Shown here: piece by piece, positions 16,904 through 25,603 of the stretch
How the letters are laid out: each line of letters starts with the position of its first letter
Numbering within the stretch: the first letter of the stretch is position 1
NCBI GenBank assembly: GCA_025981645.1
Contig: JAICXH010000015.1
Span: 1 to 38,567, forward strand
DNA: 38,567 nt
Origin: Burkholderiales bacterium
Lineage (GTDB): Bacteria > Pseudomonadota > Gammaproteobacteria > Burkholderiales > Casimicrobiaceae
Reading direction: 5' to 3'
Made by a program: the position numbers and the translations under genes
The notes under the pieces: model-generated
Told to the model about the DNA's origin: nothing
Databases searched by the model: none
What the model saw: the letters and a program-made list of their open reading frames with translations, nothing else

Positions 16904-17936
16904 CTGTCTCTGGCTGCTGCTGCTGTTGCCGCTCGCGGTGGCGGCCTACGTCTGGCTCCAGCGGCGCAGAAAGCGCGCTGCGCTGCGCTACGCGAGCCTC
17001 GCCTTCGTCCGGGACGCGATGACGCCCGGGCGATCGCTGCGCCGGCACGTCCCGCCGCTGCTGTTCCTCGTCGCGCTCGCATTGCTGCTCGTTGCGATCG
17101 CGCGTCCGGCGGCGATCGTCACGCTGCCGACCGATCATGAGACGATCATCCTCGCCATCGACGTCTCGGGGAGCATGCGCGCGGAGGACATCAAGCCGAC
17201 GCGCCTCGCCGCCGCGCAGGCGGCGGCGCGCGCGTTCATCGCGGACCAGCCGTCGAACGTCGACATCGGCATCGTGTCGTTCGCCGGCACCGCTGCCGTC
17301 GTGCAGGCACCGACGCAGAACCGCGACGACCTCCTCGCTGCCGTCGACCGCCTGCAGCTCCAGCGTGCCACCGCCGTCGGCAGCGGCATCCTCGTCGCGC
17401 TGAAGCTCGTCGATCCGACGGTGCGGTTCGATCTGCGCTTCTCCAATCCGCGCCTCGATGTCGGCGACGCGAACCACGAGTTGTCGCTCGACGAGCGGCG
17501 CGCGGAGGCGAAGCCGGCGCCGAAGCCGCTCGCACCGGGGTCCAATACCTCGGCGGCGATCATCCTGCTCACCGATGGGCAGACCACGACCGGGCCCGAC
17601 CCGATCGAGGCCGCGCGCCTCGCCGCCGACCGCGGCGTGCGCGTCTACACGGTGGGCATCGGTACCATCGGCGGCGCGGTGATCGGCTGGGAGGGCTGGT
17701 CGATGCGCGTGCGCCTCGACGAGGACACGCTGAAGGCGATCGCGCAGTTGACGCGGGCCGATTATTATTTCGCCGGCACCGCCGAGGACCTCTCGCGCGT
17801 CTACAAGGGGATGAACGCGAAAGTGGTGCTGCAAAAGAAGGAGACCGAGCTCACGGCGCTCTTCGCTGCGGCCGCCGCGCTCGTATTCGTCGCTGCGGCC
17901 GGACTGTCGGTCGCGTGGTTCAATCGCATTCTCTAG
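16884..17936 (+). CDS. Membrane VWA domain protein (BatA-like)
   Basis: This 350-residue protein has two N-terminal membrane helices (about 7-24 and 57-75), a VWA domain with an intact MIDAS start DVSGSMR (Asp93, Ser95, Ser97), then TDG near 230 and a C-terminal membrane helix (about 325-345). The architecture is that of BatA/aerotolerance-type proteins. Between the first VWA strands and AAIILLTDGQ there is a charged insert (about 175-215) that also occurs in relatives. It is likely the membrane partner through which MoxR acts. No BatB/BatD gene follows; the next sequence is a scar. Confidence 0.92.
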   Translation: MRFLWPDCLWLLLLLPLAVAAYVWLQRRRKRAALRYASLAFVRDAMTPGRSLRRHVPPLLFLVALALLLVAIARPAAIVTLPTDHETIILAIDVSGSMRAEDIKPTRLAAAQAAARAFIADQPSNVDIGIVSFAGTAAVVQAPTQNRDDLLAAVDRLQLQRATAVGSGILVALKLVDPTVRFDLRFSNPRLDVGDANHELSLDERRAEAKPAPKPLAPGSNTSAAIILLTDGQTTTGPDPIEAARLAADRGVRVYTVGIGTIGGAVIGWEGWSMRVRLDEDTLKAIAQLTRADYYFAGTAEDLSRVYKGMNAKVVLQKKETELTALFAAAAALVFVAAAGLSVAWFNRIL

Positions 17937-18058
17937 CCGGCGCCCCTGCGTAGCGCGCGCCGCCACGCCGCGGGTGACGTACCCACCTGGCGCTTGAACG
18001 CGCGCGCGAAGGCCGCTTCCGAATCGTAGCCGACATCGAGTGCAATCGACGCGATCGG
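17933..18058 (-). pseudogene. C-terminal remnant of an AraC-family regulator
   Basis: Read on the minus strand, about 41 codons give the second helix-turn-helix of AraC proteins: IASIALDVGYDSEAAFARAF then KRQVGTSPAAWRR, ending in a TAG. The ligand domain and first HTH are missing. The homology stops abruptly near 18058, where plus-strand methyltransferase sequence begins. The stop codon overlaps the VWA gene stop by two bases on the other strand. Confidence 0.8.
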
Positions 18059-18059
18059 T

Positions 18060-18290
18060 GCACTCGAGCTGCGCATCGTCAACTTCCGCTATCGTTCGGC
18101 CGAACATTGGGTCGACGTCTTCCGTCGCTTCTACGGTCCCGTGCACAAGGCGTTCGCGAGGCTCGACGCCACGGCCCAGGCCGGGCTCGAGCGCGATATC
18201 CGCGCGCTGCTCGAGCGCCTCGACACGGGTGGTGGCCGCTCGCTCGTGGTGCCGGGCGAGCACCTGCAGGTCGTGATCGTCAAGCGCTAG
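18060..18290 (+). pseudogene. C-terminal remnant of a SAM-dependent methyltransferase
   Basis: Seventy-six codons read as the tail of a class I methyltransferase: IVNFRYRSAEHWVDVFRRF, YGPVHKAFARLD and, at the end, LVVPGEHLQVVIVKR plus stop. The SAM-binding half is missing, and no start codon with a ribosome site precedes it. The fragment begins where the AraC remnant on the opposite strand begins, so one deletion seems to have removed the 5' halves of two divergent genes. It is a different subfamily from the intact methyltransferase downstream. Confidence 0.72.
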
Positions 18291-18295
18291 CGCGG

Positions 18296-18326
18296 AGCGT
18301 TCGCGCCCGAATGCCGGGCGAACGCT
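18296..18326. terminator. Hairpin after methyltransferase remnant
   Basis: AGCGTTCG (18296-18303) pairs with CGAACGCT (18319-18326), and a GC-rich inner part can extend the stem. It lies 5 nt after the remnant's stop. It lacks a T-run. Confidence 0.35.
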
Positions 18327-18404
18327 TCCAGGTCGACGAACCCGCGAAACTGAGGCATGCTTCGCGACGTTCATCCGGCTCCATCACGAGGCGACGGGGT
18401 CATC

Positions 18405-19274
18405 ATGGCGACACTCCAGCAGGATCCAGGCGACGCGTATACGACGTTCTGGAACGATGTGCTCGTTCCGAAGTTCGAGCGCTTCCGCAACATCATGATG
18501 ACCGGGCTGTCGCTCCACAGCGAAGTCCCGCTGGGCCGGCTCGCCCTCGCACCCGGAGCACGGGCGCTCGACGTCGGCTGTGGCTGGGGCGATACCGCGC
18601 TCGAGCTCGCGCGCAAGGTCGGCCCCACCGGCTCGGTGCTCGGCCTCGACTGCTGCGACGCGTTCCTCGAGAAAGCACGCGCGGACGCTGCGTCGGAAGG
18701 ACTCGCGAACGTCCGCTTCGTCGCCGCAGACGTCGAAACCTACCCGTTCACCCCAACGTTCGACTTCGCGTTCTCGCGCTTCGGCACGATGTTCTTCGCC
18801 AACCCGGTTGCCGCGATGCGCAATGTGCGCAAGGCGTTGAAGCCGGGCGCGACGTTCATGTTCATCGCCTGGCGCACGATCGACGACAATCCGTTTCTCG
18901 GGATGCCGAAGCAGGTCGTGTCGCGCTACCTCCCTCCGCCGGGCGAGGACGCTCGGACCTGCGGGCCGGGGCCGTTCTCGATGGCCAATCCCGGCACCGT
19001 GACGGCACAGCTCCGCGCGGCTGGCTTCGAGATGCTCGATCACGTGCGCGTCGACGGTGACGTGATGATCGGTGCCGATCTCGCGCAGGCAGTCGACTTC
19101 CAGCTTGCTCTGGGACCCGCCGGCGAGATCGTCCGCGAGGCGGGCCCGGCAGCCGAAGGCCGCCGGGCGGAGATCGAGGCGGCGCTGCGCGCGGCGCTCG
19201 AGCCTCACGCACGCGGCGACGGCGTCTGGATGATGTCGTCGTCGTGGACCTACACGGCGCGCAACCCCTGGTAG
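18405..19274 (+). CDS. Class I SAM-dependent methyltransferase
   Basis: This 289-residue protein has the SAM-binding motif I ALDVGCGWGDTALELA (about 55-70), an acidic residue at the end of strand 2 (GLDCCD), and motif II/III around FDFAFSRFGTMFF and LKPGATFMFIAW. It resembles the UbiE/Methyltransf_25 group. The substrate is not deducible. ATG 18405 was chosen (GGGG 5 nt upstream); a longer frame has an implausible N-terminus. No biosynthetic neighbours give a clue, since both flanks are decayed genes. Confidence 0.88.
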   Translation: MATLQQDPGDAYTTFWNDVLVPKFERFRNIMMTGLSLHSEVPLGRLALAPGARALDVGCGWGDTALELARKVGPTGSVLGLDCCDAFLEKARADAASEGLANVRFVAADVETYPFTPTFDFAFSRFGTMFFANPVAAMRNVRKALKPGATFMFIAWRTIDDNPFLGMPKQVVSRYLPPPGEDARTCGPGPFSMANPGTVTAQLRAAGFEMLDHVRVDGDVMIGADLAQAVDFQLALGPAGEIVREAGPAAEGRRAEIEAALRAALEPHARGDGVWMMSSSWTYTARNPW

Positions 19275-19276
19275 CC

Positions 19277-19476
19277 TTGTCCCGCCATACCGCATCGATC
19301 GCCTGGGCGCGCGGCAACGCGCGCTTCGGCGACGGCCGCTACAGTCGCCGGCACGTCTGGCGCTTCGACGGTGGCGTCGAGGTGCCGGCGTCGTCTTCGC
19401 CGCACTCGGTACGGCTGCCGTATATCACGCGTGCTGCATCGCCAACTCGGTGAACACCGCGATCTCGATCGAATAG
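19277..19476 (+). pseudogene. OsmC-family gene with internal deletion
   Basis: Two ends of one OsmC-family protein are visible in different frames. The N-terminal part from a TTG at 19277 reads SRHTASIAWARG, FGDGRYSRRHVWRFDGG and VPASSSPHSVRLPY. The C-terminal part, one frame away, reads YHACCIANSVNTAISIE and stops at 19474-19476. In relatives these segments are separated by roughly 80 residues that include the first catalytic Cys. The switch happens around the TAT at 19423. Frame change plus lost core means the gene is dead. Confidence 0.75.
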
Positions 19477-19481
19477 GGTAA

Positions 19482-19505
19482 GGCGGGGTCAGCGCTGACC
19501 CCGCC
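19482..19505. repeat. 24-bp perfect palindrome with GGGGTCAG core
   Basis: The sequence is fully self-complementary, 12 bp on each side of the centre between 19493 and 19494, with outer GGCGGGGTCAGC. It fills the gap between the OsmC pseudogene and the rodA stop codon, which it touches. It shares GGGGTCAG/CTGACCCC with the inverted repeat at 7010-7063. It could end transcription from both sides or be a minimal REP element. Confidence 0.75.
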
Positions 19506-20621
19506 CTAGCTGGCGACGAGCTTGCGGTGCGATTGCACGCTCATCAGGACGCCGAGCCCGACGAAGAGCGAGATCAGCGCGGTGCCGCCATACGACACCA
19601 GCGGCAGTGGCACGCCGACCACCGGCAGCAGGCCGCTCACCATCGCCATGTTGACGAACACGTAGGTGAAGAACATCAGCGTGATCGAGCCGGCAACGAG
19701 GCGCGCGAACAGCGTTGACGCTCCGGCGGTGATGATCACCGCGCGGCCGATCAGCAGCAGGTAGAGCGCGAGCAATACCACGTTTCCGATCAGCCCGAAC
19801 TCCTCCCCGAACACGGCGAAGATGAAATCGGTGTGCTTCTCGGGCAGGAAATCGAGGTGCGTCTGCGTGCCGTGCAGCCAGCCCTTGCCGGCGACGCCCC
19901 CCGAGCCGAGCGCGATCGACGCCTGGATCGAGTGGTAGCCCGCGCCGAGCGGATCGCGCGTCGGGTCGAGGAAGGTGAGGATGCGCTCGCGCTGGTAGTC
20001 GTGCAGGTGGCTCCACACGACCGGCCCGACCGCCGCCGCGACAGCGACCAGCCCGATGATGATCCGCCACGACAGGCCAGCGAGGTAGAGCACGTAGAAC
20101 CCCGAAGCGGCGATCAGGATCGACGTGCCGAGATCGGGCTGGCGCTTGATCAGATAGACCGGCACGACGATCAGCATCGCGGCGAAGGCAAAATCGCGCA
20201 GTCCGATGCGACCCTCGAACTTCTGGAAGTACCACGCGAGCATCAGCGGCAGCGCGATCTTCATCATCTCCGACGGCTGGAAGCGCGCGATGCCGAGGTT
20301 GAGCCAGCGCCGCGATCCGTTCACCACGACACCGAATGCGGCGACGCAGACGAGCAGCACCACGGCGACGAGATAGAGCGGCACGGCGATCCGTGCGAGC
20401 GTCTGCGGCGCGATGTTGGCGAACAACCACATCAGCACGATTGCGAAGCCGAGGCTCATGACCTGGCTCGTCTCGCGCGGAACGCTCTGATCTGAGGCCG
20501 AGAACAGCGTCACCAGCCCGACACCGACGATCGCGAGCGCGGCGCCGAACAGCATCGAGTCGATGCGCCGGGTGAGGAGCTCCCAGATCCGCTCGAGGGT
20601 GACGGTGAACGGCGTGCCCAT
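19506..20621 (-). CDS. rodA: Rod-shape peptidoglycan glycosyltransferase RodA (MrdB)
   Basis: This SEDS-family membrane enzyme polymerises lipid II into glycan strands in the elongasome with PBP2. Its 371 residues contain about ten membrane helices. Conserved stretches are RWLNLGIARFQPSEMMKIALP, KRQPDLGTSI (with the catalytic Asp), WLHGTQTHLDFLPEKHTDFIFA and the GVPLPLVSYGG signature near the end. The ATG overlaps the mrdA stop by one base (TGATG), so translation is coupled. Confidence 0.97.
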   Translation of the reverse strand: MGTPFTVTLERIWELLTRRIDSMLFGAALAIVGVGLVTLFSASDQSVPRETSQVMSLGFAIVLMWLFANIAPQTLARIAVPLYLVAVVLLVCVAAFGVVVNGSRRWLNLGIARFQPSEMMKIALPLMLAWYFQKFEGRIGLRDFAFAAMLIVVPVYLIKRQPDLGTSILIAASGFYVLYLAGLSWRIIIGLVAVAAAVGPVVWSHLHDYQRERILTFLDPTRDPLGAGYHSIQASIALGSGGVAGKGWLHGTQTHLDFLPEKHTDFIFAVFGEEFGLIGNVVLLALYLLLIGRAVIITAGASTLFARLVAGSITLMFFTYVFVNMAMVSGLLPVVGVPLPLVSYGGTALISLFVGLGVLMSVQSHRKLVAS

Positions 20622-22594
20622 CAGTCGCTGCGGTCGTCGGAATTCGGCGCCGACACCGGCGCCGGGCCGGGCGCCGACTCGCCGAGCAGGTAATGGTCGA
20701 ACACCTTGCGCGCGATCGGCGCCGCCGCGGCCGCGCCGAAGCCGCCGTTCTCGACCAGCACGGCAACCGCGATCACCGGATGATCGGCGGGCGCGTAGGC
20801 CTCGTACCAGGCGTGGTCGCGCAGCCGCTCGTCGACGTGGTGCTCGGAGTACTTCTCGCCCTTCAGCGAGAACAGCTGCGCGGTCCCGGTCTTGCCCGCG
20901 CTCACGTACTTCGCATCCTTGAACACCGCCGCACTGGTCCCCTCCTTCGCCACGCCGACGAGCGCGTTCTGCACGAACGCGAGCTGCTGCGGCGAGACGT
21001 CGATGCGCCCGGAAGGCTGGCTGGCGATCAGCGTCACTTCACCCGTGCGTGTGTCGCGTACCGATTTCACGAGGTGGGGCGTGTAGCCGACGCCGTTGTC
21101 GGCGATCATCGCGATTGCGTGCGCGAGCTGGATCGGCGTGAAGGCGTTGTAGCCCTGGCCGATGCCTGCAGACACCGAATCGCCGAGATACCACTTGCGC
21201 GCATCGGATGGGTAGCCCTTGCCCGAGAAGCGCTGGCGCTTCCACTCGCGCGACGGCAGCACGCCCGTCAACTCGCCCTCGATGTCGATGCCGGTCTTCC
21301 GGCCGAAGCCGAACTGCGACAGGAAGCGCGCGGTATCGTCGATGTCGGTGTCCGCGCCGAGCATGTAGAAATAGGTGTCGCAGGATTCGACGATCGCCTT
21401 GTACATGTCGACGACGCCGTGGCCTCCGGGCTTGTCGTCGCGGAACTTGTGCGACTGCCCGGGGATCTGGAAGTAGCCCGGATCGAAGATCGTCTGCTGC
21501 GGCGTACGTTTGCCCGACTTCAACGCCGCGAGCGCGAGATAGGGCTTGATCGTCGATCCCGGCGGATAGGCGCCGCGCAGCGGCCGGTCGAGGAGCGGCT
21601 TGTCGGGCGAGTCGTTCAGCTCCTGCCAATTCACCGGATCGATGCCGTCGACGAACAGGTTCGGGTCGTAGCCCGGCTTCGACACGAACGCGAGCACGTC
21701 GCCGTTGCGCGGATCGATCGCCACCAGCGCGCCGCGGCGGTCGCCGAAGGCTTCCTCGGCGACCTGCTGCAAGCCGATGTCGATCGACAGGCGCAGGTCG
21801 TCGCCGGCGATCGGTGGCGTACGCTTCAGCGTGCGCACCGGGCGCCCGTTCGCGTCGACCTCGACTTCCTCTACGCCGGTGGTGCCGTGGAGCTCGCGCT
21901 CGTAGGAGAGCTCGACGCCGGCCTTGCCGATCGTGTCGGTGCCCTTGTAGTCGGCGGTCTCGTCCCAGGCGGCGATCCGCTGTACGTCGCGGTCGTTGAT
22001 CCGCCCGATGTAACCGATCGCATGCGACGCGAGCGCCCCGAACGGGTATTGGCGAAAGAGGCGTGCCTTGATCTCGACACCGGGGAAGCGGTAGCGATTG
22101 ACGGCGAAGCGCGCGACCTCCTCGTCGGTGAGACGCGTGCGGATCGGAATGCTCTCGAAGTCCTTCGATTCCTCGAGGAGCTTGCGGAAGCGCTTGCGGT
22201 CGCGCGGCTCGATGTCGACAATCTTCGCGACGGCGTCGATCGTCGCTTCGAGGTCGGGCACCTTCGACGGCGTGATCTCGAGCGTGTAGCCCGAATAGCT
22301 CTGCGCCAGCACGACACCGTTGCGGTCGGTGATGACGCCGCGGTTGGGCGCAATCGGCACGATCGCAATCCGATTGGTCTCGGCGAGCGTCTCGAAGTGA
22401 GCGTGCTCGATCACCTGCAGGTAGTAGAAACGCGCGAAGAGCCCGCCGAAGCCGGCGACCATCGCCACCGCGGCGAGCACGAGCCGGCGGCGAAAGCGGG
22501 CCTGCTCGCGCTCGGGATTGCGAAGCTCGGGCGCATCGAACTCGCCGCGGCGTTCGCCGCTGTCGCGCATCCCGCCGAACAGGCGCCCGAACAT
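20621..22594 (-). CDS. mrdA: Penicillin-binding protein 2 (elongation transpeptidase)
   Basis: This 657-residue class B PBP has one membrane anchor (about 37-57), a PBP dimer/pedestal domain (about 75-245) and a transpeptidase domain with SXXK Ser347-T-I-Lys350, the SXN-equivalent SCD at 404-406 and KTG at 568-570. It cross-links the glycan made by RodA. The start at MFGRLFGGMRDSG was chosen 4 bp after the mreD stop; ATG 22570 is an alternative. The upstream frame is mreD sequence in another reading and is not coding. Confidence 0.96.
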   Translation of the reverse strand: MFGRLFGGMRDSGERRGEFDAPELRNPEREQARFRRRLVLAAVAMVAGFGGLFARFYYLQVIEHAHFETLAETNRIAIVPIAPNRGVITDRNGVVLAQSYSGYTLEITPSKVPDLEATIDAVAKIVDIEPRDRKRFRKLLEESKDFESIPIRTRLTDEEVARFAVNRYRFPGVEIKARLFRQYPFGALASHAIGYIGRINDRDVQRIAAWDETADYKGTDTIGKAGVELSYERELHGTTGVEEVEVDANGRPVRTLKRTPPIAGDDLRLSIDIGLQQVAEEAFGDRRGALVAIDPRNGDVLAFVSKPGYDPNLFVDGIDPVNWQELNDSPDKPLLDRPLRGAYPPGSTIKPYLALAALKSGKRTPQQTIFDPGYFQIPGQSHKFRDDKPGGHGVVDMYKAIVESCDTYFYMLGADTDIDDTARFLSQFGFGRKTGIDIEGELTGVLPSREWKRQRFSGKGYPSDARKWYLGDSVSAGIGQGYNAFTPIQLAHAIAMIADNGVGYTPHLVKSVRDTRTGEVTLIASQPSGRIDVSPQQLAFVQNALVGVAKEGTSAAVFKDAKYVSAGKTGTAQLFSLKGEKYSEHHVDERLRDHAWYEAYAPADHPVIAVAVLVENGGFGAAAAAPIARKVFDHYLLGESAPGPAPVSAPNSDDRSD

Positions 22595-22598
22595 GCGA

Positions 22599-23138
22599 TC
22601 AGCTTCGCGAACCGCGGCGCGGGCGTTGCGGCGCCTGCAACAACACCGACAGCAGCGGCCAGAGGAGTGCGCCGACGAGGGGCGGCGCGACGTAGGTCCA
22701 CGAAGGTAGCGCCGCCCCGCCAACGTAGCGCACGACCAGCACGAGCCCCGCGCAGACCAGCAGCAGCACCGCCACCTGCGCCGCCTGCTGCCACAGCGGA
22801 AAGCGCAGCACACGGCGCCTGAAGTAACCGGCGGCGAAGGCGAGCACCGCATAGGCGAGCGCGTGCTGCCCGAACACGGTCGCGTCGGCGACGTCCATCA
22901 CGAGCCCGGCAAGCCACGCGGTGCCGACTCCGACCTGGCGCGGCTCCTGGATGCACCAGTAGAGCAGCACCAGCGCGAGGAAATCGGGCCGCAGCGCCAT
23001 CGCGATGCCCGAAAACGGGACGATGTTGGCGGAGAGGCCCACGGCGAGCGACAACGCGATGAACCACGGCCGCGCCGGACGAAGGATCTCCTCGGGGGCG
23101 GCGGGACCGAACGATGCCACGGCAGGCAGCGCTCTCAT
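22599..23138 (-). CDS. mreD: Rod shape-determining protein MreD
   Basis: This 179-residue inner-membrane protein has about five hydrophobic helices and the MreD hallmark PDFLALVLLYWCIQEPRQVGVG near 50-70, followed by WLAGLVMDVADATVFGQHAL. It couples MreC to RodA/PBP2 in the elongasome. ATG overlaps the mreC stop codon (ATGA), and the longer frame upstream is Arg-rich shadow sequence. Confidence 0.94.
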   Translation of the reverse strand: MRALPAVASFGPAAPEEILRPARPWFIALSLAVGLSANIVPFSGIAMALRPDFLALVLLYWCIQEPRQVGVGTAWLAGLVMDVADATVFGQHALAYAVLAFAAGYFRRRVLRFPLWQQAAQVAVLLLVCAGLVLVVRYVGGAALPSWTYVAPPLVGALLWPLLSVLLQAPQRPRRGSRS

Positions 23139-24058
23139 CCGCGCGGCGCCCTCGCGCGCGCGCCTTTCTTCGCCGGAGCCGCGGCGGCGGAATCCTCCTG
23201 CGGAGGCGGCGACGCGACGCGCGGGCGTGCGAGCACGAGCAGATATTCGCTGCGGTCGACTCCGGCGAGCGGGCGGCACGCGATGCGCGCGAACATCTCG
23301 CCGGGGCTCTTCGCGACCTCGGTGACAACGGCCACCGCGAGTCCCGCCGGATAGGTGCCGTCGATGCCCGAGGTGACGAGTCGATCGCCGGCGCGCAGAT
23401 CGGCCGACGGCGCGGTGAAGCGAAGCTCGGGCGCGCGCCCGGTGCCGCTGCCGAACATCACGCTGCGCGCGCCGCTCCGCTCGACCTTCACCGGGACCGC
23501 CTGCTCGCGGTCGGTGATCAGCGTCACCTCGGCGAGTCGCGGCAGCACGCGCGTCACCTGGCCGACGACGCCGGTATCGTCGATCACGCCGTCGCCGGCC
23601 TCGACGCCGTCACTCGTACCGCGGTCGATGTAGAGCTTCTGCGAGAACGGATCGCGGCCGGTGTAGAGCACCTGCGCCGCGATCGCCGCACCGCCGTACT
23701 GCTTGCGCAGCGCGAGGAGCTCGCGAAGTTGCGCATTCTCGCGGCGCTCGTTTCCGTAGCCCTGCACGGCCGGGGCGTTGACGGCGAGTTCGTGCTCGAG
23801 CGCGGCGTTGGCGTCGGCTAGATCGCTCTTGGACGCGATATAGCGCGCGAAGTAGCCGATCGCGAGTCCCGGCGCCAGCAGCGCGCGCTGCAGTGGGTAC
23901 AGCGCTACGGCGACGGCTCCGCGGACGTGCTCGAGATAGCGGTAGCGCGTGTCGGTAAAGAGCAGTACCAGCGACAGCAGGCCGAAGAACACGAGGCGCG
24001 CAAACGGACTCGGCCCGCGATTGAAGAAGGCGGGGGAATCGACCGGAATGGGCCGCAT
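23135..24058 (-). CDS. mreC: Rod shape-determining protein MreC
   Basis: This 307-residue bitopic protein has a membrane helix at about 21-37, a periplasmic coiled coil (about 75-115) and two beta-barrel domains with YTGRDPFSQKLYIDRG, SDGVEAGDGV and LVTSGIDGTYPAGLAV. A Pro/Ala/Lys/Arg-rich tail ends the protein, as in other betaproteobacteria. MreC activates PBP2. The start may be ATG 24058 or GTG 24064. It follows mreB by 17 bp. Confidence 0.95.
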   Translation of the reverse strand: MRPIPVDSPAFFNRGPSPFARLVFFGLLSLVLLFTDTRYRYLEHVRGAVAVALYPLQRALLAPGLAIGYFARYIASKSDLADANAALEHELAVNAPAVQGYGNERRENAQLRELLALRKQYGGAAIAAQVLYTGRDPFSQKLYIDRGTSDGVEAGDGVIDDTGVVGQVTRVLPRLAEVTLITDREQAVPVKVERSGARSVMFGSGTGRAPELRFTAPSADLRAGDRLVTSGIDGTYPAGLAVAVVTEVAKSPGEMFARIACRPLAGVDRSEYLLVLARPRVASPPPQEDSAAAAPAKKGARARAPRG

Positions 24059-24075
24059 CGCCACGTGAGCAGGCC

Positions 24076-25201
<1,126 letters not shown>

Positions 25202-25290
25202 AACCTAAGCCACGGCTCTTCCATGCTGATTCGGCGCGGTTTTCGGCGCGGGCCGGCCCTCCGCGATCGTAACCGTTGCACACCTCCCGC

Positions 25291-25578
25291 ATGAGCCCTG
25301 GCATCGACGAAGTCCGCCGCCTCGCGAAGCTCGCCAGGATCGCGCTCGATGAGGGCCACACGAGCGCACTCGCGAGCGAGCTCGACGCGATCCTCGGCAT
25401 GATCGACCGCCTGCTCGCGATCGACACCGCGGGCATCGCGCCGATGGCGCACGCGCACGACACCGTCGTCGCGCTGCGCGACGACGCGGTGACCGAAGGC
25501 GACCAGCGCGAGCTCTTCCAGCAGGCGGCTCCGGCCGTCGCGGGCGGACTCTACCTAGTGCCGAAGGTGATCGAGTGA
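25291..25578 (+). CDS. gatC: Asp/Glu-tRNA amidotransferase subunit C
   Basis: This 95-residue protein wraps around GatA and stabilises the GatCAB complex, which converts Glu-tRNA(Gln) and Asp-tRNA(Asn) to the amidated forms. Signatures are [15 protein letters not shown] at the N-terminus and [19 protein letters not shown] ([20 protein letters not shown]) and [11 protein letters not shown] at the C-terminus. ATG 25291 was chosen over an upstream TTG. gatA follows 25 bp later. Confidence 0.96.
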   Translation: MSPGIDEVRRLAKLARIALDEGHTSALASELDAILGMIDRLLAIDTAGIAPMAHAHDTVVALRDDAVTEGDQRELFQQAAPAVAGGLYLVPKVIE

Positions 25579-25603
25579 GGCGCGGCCGCCGCTGCGTTCG
25601 CCG

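Noticed and set aside
16515-18374. A 619-codon minus-strand open frame across DUF58/VWA
   Set aside because: Shadow frame that runs through unrelated genes and the scar zone; composition typical of antisense GC-rich reading.
20693-22822. A 709-codon plus-strand open frame opposite mrdA
   Set aside because: Antisense shadow of PBP2; Arg/Asp/Val composition, no domain recognisable, no ribosome site.
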